A stretch of 11,270 nucleotides of DNA from Akkermansia sp. (GTDB taxonomy: Bacteria > Verrucomicrobiota > Verrucomicrobiia > Verrucomicrobiales > Akkermansiaceae): positions 1-11,270 of the forward strand of contig JAGBZE010000115.1 in assembly GCA_017628435.1 (NCBI GenBank), read 5' to 3'. Each line of letters begins with the position of its first letter. Position 1 is the stretch's first letter. Positions 6,246-11,270 of the stretch are shown here, piece by piece. A program made the translations under genes and the position numbers. Under the pieces are notes generated by a model, which was not told the DNA's origin, ran no database searches, and saw only the letters and a list, made by a program, of their open reading frames with translations.

Positions 6246-8353
6246 TGAAGGCTGTTCAGTAGACTTAATCTCCAGGTTTCAAGTGTTTCCTGGGAATCGA
6301 ACCAGTACTCCTCAAGCAGGGGAATCAATTCATAATGAACCACGGAATGCAGCCACTCATCCGTTACGGCATCCGTTGTGTAGAAATAGCTGTGGCCGAT
6401 GCGGAATCCGCGGCCAAGGGACTCATCCCGCTCAATTTCCTCGTTTAACAGTGTAACGGTGTTGAGTAATTTTTGGAACTTGGGATTGTTTGCTGCCTCT
6501 GCGTACCTTTTGAATCCCTCAGATTGGAACGCCGGAGAGAGTTCAAAGAACGCAAATCTGCGGCGAAGCGCATAGTCGAGCATGGCAAGGCTTCTGTCTG
6601 CCGTGTTCATCATGCCGATGATATGCAGGTTATCGGGAATCGAGAATTGTTCCCCTGTATAGAGCAGGGATAACGCTTCCTCTCGCTTGTCACTTTCCAT
6701 GAGCATGAAGAGCTCACCGAATATCTTGCTCAGGTTTCCACGATTAATTTCATCGATGATGAAGAAATACGGGCGCTGCTTATCCGCTACTGCCTTTTTG
6801 CAGAAGTTGTAGAAGGGGCCGGTTTTGAGCTCAAATCCATCCTTGCTGGGGCGGTAGCCCATGATGAAGTCCTCGTAACCATAGCTTTGGTGAAATTGAA
6901 TCATCATGACCCGGCTGTTATCTTCGCAGCCCATTATAGACCATGCGAGACGCTTTGATATAAACGTTTTGCCAACACCGGGGGCACCTTGAAGAATGAT
7001 GTTTTTCTTGTGAAGAAGTTTGTTGCGTAATTCCTGATACTTGGCATCAGACATGAATACTTCATGCAGAAATTTTTCTGCGGTGTAAGCTGGCAGAATC
7101 ACCTCCGGTGCTGATTCCTCCGCGGCGATTAATGCATCCGTTTCCATAGCCTCAACGAGTTCGAGCTCTGCAATGGCCTGGGCAAGTTCGTCTCTGACTT
7201 TCCAGACGAAGTTTCCATTGCTCCCGTGCCATCCATCGAAAGGAATAATCCAATAACAGGGTTTCCCATCTGTTCCTTTGATTTCAAATCGATTAAGATG
7301 TTTGATAATACGTCTGCCCAGAGAGGCTACTATGCCGTTGTAGGGTGTGCCTTTGTGCTCAGGGTGGGTGATGTCTGTAATTTCTTTATTGCTAGCCTGA
7401 TGCCCGGGGCGTTTGTACCATTCCTGTACCATTTTCATGGCATCGGGATAGAAAATCGTTTCGTCCTGAAGCATCTGCATCCATTCATCCTTGGATATGT
7501 CTATATCAACAATGTATTTACCTTCGAGCACGGAGACTTGTTTTACAAGAATCGCTTTGTTGTTATCTTCCTTTAGTTTTCTGTTTTCCTCCTCTGAACG
7601 CAACCATGCATGATACGAAAAATCTACGAAGTTTGTATATGGAGCGGCGTTATTCCTGATTGTTTGCAGAACATCGTTTGTAATCTGAAGGTACTCTTCC
7701 GCAGCCGGTACGTCTGTCCGTTTTTCTCGGGCTTGTTCGGACAGGTGGGGAGGAAACTCGTTGGAAGTTTCTAAATACCATCGATTACGCCCATCCAGAC
7801 TCAGGTAGTGAAGGGGACGCATCCAATAGAACCCTATGCTGAGGTTCCACTTCACGCCTTTTTGTGTCTGACATGTGTTGTACAGCTTGCAGAATCTGGC
7901 TCGATTTTCTGCAGTGGGCGAGTCTGCAAATTGCATAGCTACTTCATACATCTCCCAGAGATTGTCAATATCGTTTACGCCTCTCCCGGTGAACCAATAA
8001 AAGGTTGCCATCTGGGGAGTAAGGACAGGGATCCCATCAAACGAATCTGGGCAGGGAAGATTTATGCCAAAGCGCTTAAGAATGGCCGAGAGCAGAGATT
8101 TTCTATTCTCATTGGTCAATCGCTTGTTAAATAGGGCCAGGAAGGAGAATGGGCAGATATCTGGTATGTTGTTATAATCTGCAGAAAGTGATGGTCTTCT
8201 CAGGCCGGTCTCGGCAAATACTTCCAGAATGATGGAAATGAGTTCTTTTCGGTTGTTCTTGAAATCAAGAAGTCTGTCTGCAAGTTGCTGGTAGACCTCC
8301 ACCCATCCAAAGTTGTTTGTATCAGTATGGTCAGACATAGGGAATCGTATCAT
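6242..8353 (-). CDS. mcrB: McrB-like GTP-dependent AAA+ motor with an extended N-terminal region
   Basis: A 703-residue motor subunit; E. coli McrB has about 460. The C-terminal AAA+ domain (about 425-703) has Walker A GAPGVGKT (456-463), Walker B FFIIDEINRGN (530-540), the McrB guanine-recognition motif MNTADRS (582-588) and GRGFRIGHSYF (647-657). These predict GTP hydrolysis driving translocation and cleavage with McrC. The N-terminal half should hold target recognition. Residues about 15-250 include FYWMRPLHYLSLDGRNRWYL (175-194), a pattern I associate with other AAA restriction ATPases. A charged stretch (252-266) leads into a helical or winged-helix-like module at about 285-395 (WMQML, QASNKEI, LGRRIIKHL). 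I do not see the E. coli McrB DNA-binding domain. ATG 8353 lies only 4 nt after a predicted -10 box, so ATG 8338 (MSDHTDTNN) may be the true start. Confidence 0.88.
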   Translation of the reverse strand: MIRFPMSDHTDTNNFGWVEVYQQLADRLLDFKNNRKELISIILEVFAETGLRRPSLSADYNNIPDICPFSFLALFNKRLTNENRKSLLSAILKRFGINLPCPDSFDGIPVLTPQMATFYWFTGRGVNDIDNLWEMYEVAMQFADSPTAENRARFCKLYNTCQTQKGVKWNLSIGFYWMRPLHYLSLDGRNRWYLETSNEFPPHLSEQAREKRTDVPAAEEYLQITNDVLQTIRNNAAPYTNFVDFSYHAWLRSEEENRKLKEDNNKAILVKQVSVLEGKYIVDIDISKDEWMQMLQDETIFYPDAMKMVQEWYKRPGHQASNKEITDITHPEHKGTPYNGIVASLGRRIIKHLNRFEIKGTDGKPCYWIIPFDGWHGSNGNFVWKVRDELAQAIAELELVEAMETDALIAAEESAPEVILPAYTAEKFLHEVFMSDAKYQELRNKLLHKKNIILQGAPGVGKTFISKRLAWSIMGCEDNSRVMMIQFHQSYGYEDFIMGYRPSKDGFELKTGPFYNFCKKAVADKQRPYFFIIDEINRGNLSKIFGELFMLMESDKREEALSLLYTGEQFSIPDNLHIIGMMNTADRSLAMLDYALRRRFAFFELSPAFQSEGFKRYAEAANNPKFQKLLNTVTLLNEEIERDESLGRGFRIGHSYFYTTDAVTDEWLHSVVHYELIPLLEEYWFDSQETLETWRLSLLNSLQ

Positions 8354-8381
8354 TGATAAACTAACTGATATTGCTTATAAG
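8353..8381 (+). promoter_or_regulatory. Candidate promoter toward the Fic gene
   Basis: -35 TTGATA (8353-8358), a 17-nt spacer and -10 TATAAG (8376-8381) on the plus strand. Predicted start near 8388, giving about 28 nt before the GTG at 8416. It overlaps the mcrB promoter almost completely on the opposite strand. Confidence 0.45.
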
Positions 8382-8386
8382 GTCAA
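8358..8386 (-). promoter_or_regulatory. Candidate promoter of mcrBC
   Basis: On the minus strand, -35 TTGACC (8386-8381), a 17-nt spacer and -10 TAGTTT (8363-8358). The -35 is identical to that of the fucosidase promoter. Transcription would start around 8350-8352, too close for normal initiation at ATG 8353 and leaving about 12 nt before ATG 8338. Confidence 0.5.
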
Positions 8387-8415
8387 GGTAATAATAGGAA
8401 GGTGAGGGAAAACTG

Positions 8416-9166
8416 GTGCTGGCGCCGCCGGCACAGTTGCAGGAAGTTCGCAATTCCATACGAATATATGAGGAATATCCCACGCTCAATCCGTTCAAAC
8501 TGGAGGATATGCTGCGAGCCCACGGGCTGATGGTGGCGGGACTTCGTGATGATGCCGGGCAGTTCCGCAGCGGAGGAGTAGGGGTGTTTGCAGGGGGAAC
8601 GTGCATTCATATGGCTCCGTCGGCGCGTATGGTGCCTGTGCTGATGGGCGATTTATTTGATTGGTTGAACCGGGCAGAAGATCACCTGCTTATCCGCAGC
8701 TGTGTGTTTCACTACGGGTTTGAGTTCATTCACCCGTTCAGCGATGGAAACGGACGAATCGGGCGTTTGTGGCAATCTTTGATTCTGGGGCGTCTCCATC
8801 CGGCTTTTGCCTACCTGCCTGTGGAGAATATGGTGTATTCGAACCAGACGGAGTATTACCGCGCTATTGAGCAGAGCAGTAAGAAGGCGGATTGTGCTGC
8901 GTTCATCGAGTTCATGCTCGGTGAGATACTGGCAACGCTGAAGAAATACCGGAGGAATAGCGACGGTATAAATGAGCAAAGTATTGAGAATCAAATGGAG
9001 ATTCTCATTATGAGAAATAACCGCATTACTGCTCGTGAATTGTCCGATTTGCTTGGAATAACGCTTCGAAATGTGGAAAAACGCATGGATGCGATGAAAA
9101 AAGGCAGGGAGGCTTATCCGAAAAGGTACCCGTAAGAATGGCTACTGGCAGAGTGTCGGAGAATAA
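8416..9166 (+). pseudogene. Fic-domain AMPylase, N-terminally truncated and C-terminally frameshifted
   Basis: Fic proteins transfer AMP from ATP to a target hydroxyl. The catalytic motif HPFSDGNGRIGR (residues 106-117, H106) is intact, as are flanking blocks AGQFRSGGVGVFAG and CVFHYGFEFI. The frame opens only at 8398 and its first usable start is GTG 8416, preceded by GGTGAGG. Residues before GKLVLAPPAQLQEV are absent, so the roughly 90-residue N-terminus with the usual S/T-x3-E-G/N inhibitory motif is missing. At the other end, the frame runs off into REAYPKRYP and stops at 9135. Removing one A from the A6 run at 9097-9102 restores KKAGRLIRKGTRKNGYWQ, the normal winged-helix ending, with a stop at 9164-9166. 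The broken form encodes 239 residues. Most likely a decayed gene; a short active form cannot be excluded. Confidence 0.8.
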
Positions 9167-9171
9167 ATAGC

Positions 9172-9200
9172 TTGCTGTGGGGTGGAGTCGGGATTATAAT
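9172..9200 (+). promoter_or_regulatory. Strong promoter of the ROK kinase gene, leaderless type
   Basis: -35 TTGCTG (9172-9177), a 17-nt spacer and a perfect -10 TATAAT (9195-9200). A 7-nt discriminator places +1 on the A of ATG 9208, so the mRNA is predicted to be leaderless. The promoter lies just past the restored stop of the Fic frame. Confidence 0.75.
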
Positions 9201-9207
9201 GCGAGGC

Positions 9208-10161
9208 ATGAGTGAGCAGCGATTGGCGATAGCGGTGGATTTCGGGGGGACGAGTATCAAGATTGGCGTGACCCGTGGGGCCGAGCTGGTGGATAAGGCG
9301 GAGCCACTGCCGACACCGGAGTTCGATAGTCCGGAGTCAATCATGGCTGCTATGTGTGCCACGATGAAAGAGCTGCAGCGCAGGCATCCGCAGGTGGCGG
9401 CAGTGGGGCTGGGGATGCCCGGCTGGGTGGATTTTTACAAGGGTGTGCTCTACCAGCTCACCAATGTGCCGGTGTGGAATCACCAGGTGCCGGTGCGCGA
9501 GGTGATGGAGCGCGAGCTGGGGCTTCCTGTGGTGCTGGATAATGATGCCAACTGCATGGGCTATGCTGAGTGGAAGCTGGGTGCGGGCAGGGGGCTGGAG
9601 AGTCTGCTCTGCCTGACTCTGGGTACGGGAATCGGTGGCTGCATTGTGGTGCACAATCGCATGCTGCGCGGGCGCAATGTGTCCTGCGCGGAGCTGGGGC
9701 AGACCAGCGTGGATTTCAAGGGGCGCGTGGGGCCGTTCGGTAATCGCGGAGCAGTGGAGGAATATATCGGCAACAATGAGTTTGCTGCCGATGCCGTGGC
9801 TTGCTATGCAGCGGCTGGTATTCAGAAGACGCTGGCGGATTGTACGCCGTACCAGCTGGAGCTGGCAGCCCGCGCGGGAGATACCATTGCTCTGGAGATG
9901 TATCGTTCCTTTGCGGAGAAGCTGGGCTGTCTTATCATGAATATGATGTATACGCTGGTGCCGGAGGCGTTCATCATCGGCGGCGGCGTGGCGAAAGCCG
10001 GAGATTTGCTCTTTGACCCGCTGCGTGCCTGCCTGAAGGAACAGCTCTTCCCGGTGCATTATGATAACCTGCGCCTGCTGCCGGCTCAGTTCGGGGCAGA
10101 TGCCGGTATCATCGGCGCCGGGCTCATGGCGGCAGATTATGCCGCAGGCTCGTTGAGGTGA
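9208..10161 (+). CDS. ROK-family sugar kinase (glucokinase-like), zinc site absent
   Basis: A 317-residue cytosolic protein of normal ROK kinase length that should phosphorylate a hexose or hexosamine with ATP. The phosphate-binding DFGGTSIK (11-18), the catalytic Asp in DNDANCMGYAE (D113), LGTGIGGCI (138-146), and the second nucleotide-binding block FIIGGGVAKAG (255-265) are present; no helix-turn-helix precedes them, so it is a kinase, not a repressor. The conserved zinc site is gone: the His of the ExGH motif is Q165 (AELGQ), and the three Cys positions are G175, F177 and A182 (GRVGPFGNRGAVEEY). The sugar-contacting E162 and E184 remain. The start at 9208 is set by the promoter; ATG 9199 overlaps the -10 box. 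The sugar substrate is not identifiable. Confidence 0.85.
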   Translation: MSEQRLAIAVDFGGTSIKIGVTRGAELVDKAEPLPTPEFDSPESIMAAMCATMKELQRRHPQVAAVGLGMPGWVDFYKGVLYQLTNVPVWNHQVPVREVMERELGLPVVLDNDANCMGYAEWKLGAGRGLESLLCLTLGTGIGGCIVVHNRMLRGRNVSCAELGQTSVDFKGRVGPFGNRGAVEEYIGNNEFAADAVACYAAAGIQKTLADCTPYQLELAARAGDTIALEMYRSFAEKLGCLIMNMMYTLVPEAFIIGGGVAKAGDLLFDPLRACLKEQLFPVHYDNLRLLPAQFGADAGIIGAGLMAADYAAGSLR

Positions 10162-10165
10162 GGGC

Positions 10166-11089
10166 TCAGTTATCGATGCTGTATTCTTTTCCCTCCTGGG
10201 TGGCCAGGTCATACCGCATGACCCGCACTCTGGTTCCCTTGGTGGGGAAATGGTAGATCACCAGGGTGTCCGTGGCATCAATGGTGGCGAATACTCCGGG
10301 ATAAACGGCTTGCTGTTTCAGGACGTAATCCAGGCGGAACTTATTGCCTTCTGCATGCTCCAGCTCCTTGGATATCAGGAGCAGAGACATGCCATCCTCC
10401 GAGAGCTGGCCCAGGGTGGCCCTTCTCTTGAACCTGTGCTCCCCGCGGGTGCCGATGACTTTTGAGATGAAGAGTGTGCGTTGCGTGGCATCCCATTGTG
10501 CGCGCTGTTCTTCGGGCCTGGTGGCTGCAAATTCTGTAATCAGCTGCTCATGCTCAGGCTGGAGGTCTGATATTTCAAAATTCTCCTTCAGAGAGTCAAA
10601 GCTGAAGCTCCGTTGATGTACATTGAGAAGTTGCCGGCTCTGCGGTTCTACGAGCCAATGCGTCAGGTAAATGCGCTGTGATTCCGCATCCGCGTTCATG
10701 AACACATAGGGAGCAACGGCCTTCTGTATCCGCTCCCGGAAATTCCGACGAATACCACCGGTGCCCAGCTCCTTCTCACAGGTGAGGTAACGCAGCGTCA
10801 TGCCGTCTGTCGATAGCTGCCAGATGGCCTCATTCAGCAGGCGGCTGCCCGGAGTCCTGCCGCGAGAGGTAAAGGCGAAGTAGCGCAACCCGGCAGTTGC
10901 ATCCCACTGTTCCCGCATGGGGCTTTGGTTGTCCCCGAAAGTCTGTTCAAACAGGGACGCGTCTGCTGCCGGTATGGCGTTTCCCCAATCCCTATCTACG
11001 CATGCTTTTTCCGTTTCCACAGCGGGAGCCAGTGAGGAAACAATCAGTAACAGGGCAAGGCAGAGTGTTTTATTCACGTATGGGGGCAT
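10166..11089 (-). CDS. Secreted protein of unknown function with an internal duplication
   Basis: I do not recognise the family. The 307-residue product starts with a signal peptide (MPPYVNK, hydrophobic core to about residue 20, likely cleavage after APA at 21-23) and should be exported. The mature part holds two copies of one domain with an ungapped offset of 137: QWDAT at 61-65 and 198-202, QLS(T/E)DGM at 91-97 and 228-234, and P127/F130 against P264/F267. Repeats span about 45-170 and 182-303. The LSxDGMxL pattern resembles a beta-hairpin motif of beta-propeller or lipid-binding-like folds. The start at 11089 is chosen because it lies 6 nt after a -10 box; ATG 11104 would overlap the spacer, and the longer frame reads through the tRNA. 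It converges on the ROK gene with 4 bp between the stops and no terminator. Confidence 0.8.
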   Translation of the reverse strand: MPPYVNKTLCLALLLIVSSLAPAVETEKACVDRDWGNAIPAADASLFEQTFGDNQSPMREQWDATAGLRYFAFTSRGRTPGSRLLNEAIWQLSTDGMTLRYLTCEKELGTGGIRRNFRERIQKAVAPYVFMNADAESQRIYLTHWLVEPQSRQLLNVHQRSFSFDSLKENFEISDLQPEHEQLITEFAATRPEEQRAQWDATQRTLFISKVIGTRGEHRFKRRATLGQLSEDGMSLLLISKELEHAEGNKFRLDYVLKQQAVYPGVFATIDATDTLVIYHFPTKGTRVRVMRYDLATQEGKEYSIDN

Positions 11090-11095
11090 TCTCTG

Positions 11096-11124
11096 ATAAT
11101 ACATTACATGCAAACCCGTAGCAA
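11096..11124 (-). promoter_or_regulatory. Promoter of the secreted unknown gene, leaderless type
   Basis: On the minus strand, -35 TTGCTA (11124-11119), a 17-nt spacer and -10 TATTAT (11101-11096). A 6-nt discriminator CAGAGA puts +1 on the A of ATG 11089. The -35 begins immediately after the T-tract of the tRNA terminator. Confidence 0.65.
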
Positions 11125-11125
11125 G

Positions 11126-11150
11126 AAAAAATGGCCTGCATGAGCAGGCC
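11126..11150 (-). terminator. Terminator of the tRNA transcript
   Basis: A perfect 7-bp GC stem GGCCTGC/GCAGGCC (11133-11139 with 11144-11150) with a 4-nt loop. Read on the minus strand, it is followed by A and six T (11132-11126). It lies 10 nt beyond the 3' end of the tRNA-Gly gene and is a textbook intrinsic terminator. Confidence 0.9.
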
Positions 11151-11160
11151 TTTATTGAAG

Positions 11161-11232
11161 AGCGGATGATGGGATTCGAACCCACGACATCAACCTTGGC
11201 AAGGTTGCGCTCTACCACTGAGCTACATCCGC
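11161..11232 (-). tRNA. tRNA-Gly (anticodon GCC)
   Basis: Read on the minus strand this folds as a full cloverleaf of 72 nt. The acceptor stem is GCGGATG/CATCCGC (11232-11226 with 11168-11162) with discriminator T at 11161. The D arm contains AGCTCAGTGGTAGAGC. The anticodon stem is CAACC/GGTTG around loop TTGCCAA, giving anticodon GCC for glycine. The T arm is GTGGGTTCGAATCCCA. No CCA is encoded; CTTC follows, so the 3' end must be added after transcription. The gene is the last of a tandem tRNA cluster. Confidence 0.96.
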
Positions 11233-11245
11233 AATGATTTGGGAG

Positions 11246-11270
11246 AGCGGATGATGGGATTCGAACCCAC
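11246..11270 (-). tRNA. Second tRNA, 3' part only (probably tRNA-Gly)
   Basis: The 25 bases at 11246-11270 are identical to 11161-11185, that is the T arm, acceptor 3' strand and discriminator of the neighbouring tRNA-Gly. The gene is cut by the window end, so the anticodon is not visible. The spacer between the two tRNAs is 13 nt (11233-11245), indicating one transcript. Confidence 0.85.

Noticed and set aside
9337..10212. Minus-strand open frame of 291 codons opposite the ROK gene.
   Set aside because: Shadow of the ROK kinase; His- and Gln-rich with no domain, while the plus strand has all kinase motifs.
11090..11218. Longer N-terminus for the secreted protein, starting at 11218.
   Set aside because: That extension translates the tRNA-Gly gene and its terminator; the signal peptide and promoter position support 11089.

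Overview
The window is an ordinary bacterial chromosomal stretch carrying a small accessory insert. Most of it is GC-rich, and the genes lie close together with little evidence of Shine-Dalgarno sites. A secreted family GH95 fucosidase, a Mg-type HemB, a ROK sugar kinase and leaderless-type promoters would fit a mucin- or glycan-degrading Verrucomicrobiota bacterium such as Akkermansia. That taxonomic reading is inference from gene content only.

Layout, left to right. Positions 1-249 are non-coding and hold several small hairpins, a plus-strand terminator for a gene outside the window, and the terminator of the fucosidase gene. The fucosidase (250-2706, minus) has its own promoter and a structured leader of about 107 nt. 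hemB (2973-3974, plus) runs divergently from it and is followed 36 nt later by a membrane-anchored endonuclease/exonuclease/phosphatase-fold protein (4011-5072, plus). A 141-bp convergent gap contains an 11-bp hairpin over the stop codon and a four-unit array of hairpin plus GAAATTCTCT modules. Next come mcrC and mcrB (5214-8353, minus, ATGA overlap). They form a visibly AT-richer GTP-dependent restriction system whose McrB has an unusually long N-terminal half. On its other side is a damaged Fic AMPylase gene (8416-9166, plus): its N-terminal inhibitory region is missing and its winged-helix C-terminus is broken by a one-base frameshift in an A6 run. A ROK-family kinase (9208-10161, plus) follows with a strong promoter placed so that the ATG is itself the predicted +1. 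It converges, 4 bp apart, on a secreted protein of unknown function built from two tandem copies of one domain (10166-11089, minus). The window ends with a tRNA-Gly(GCC) gene and the 3' end of a second, very similar tRNA (minus strand), closed by a strong terminator.

How the parts relate. The fucosidase releases fucose from glycans in the envelope or outside the cell, and the ROK kinase may phosphorylate a released sugar, but nothing in the sequence links the two directly. HemB makes porphobilinogen for tetrapyrroles. McrB and McrC are a self-contained defence unit that looks transferred, given its base composition and its position against a broken Fic gene. The mcrB and fic promoters can be drawn overlapping each other on opposite strands, which would make their firing mutually exclusive. 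The most notable points are the Fic gene damage, the complete loss of the zinc site in the ROK protein, the exact 137-residue duplication in the unknown secreted protein, the expanded McrB N-terminus, and the modular repeat array at the mcrC-side junction.
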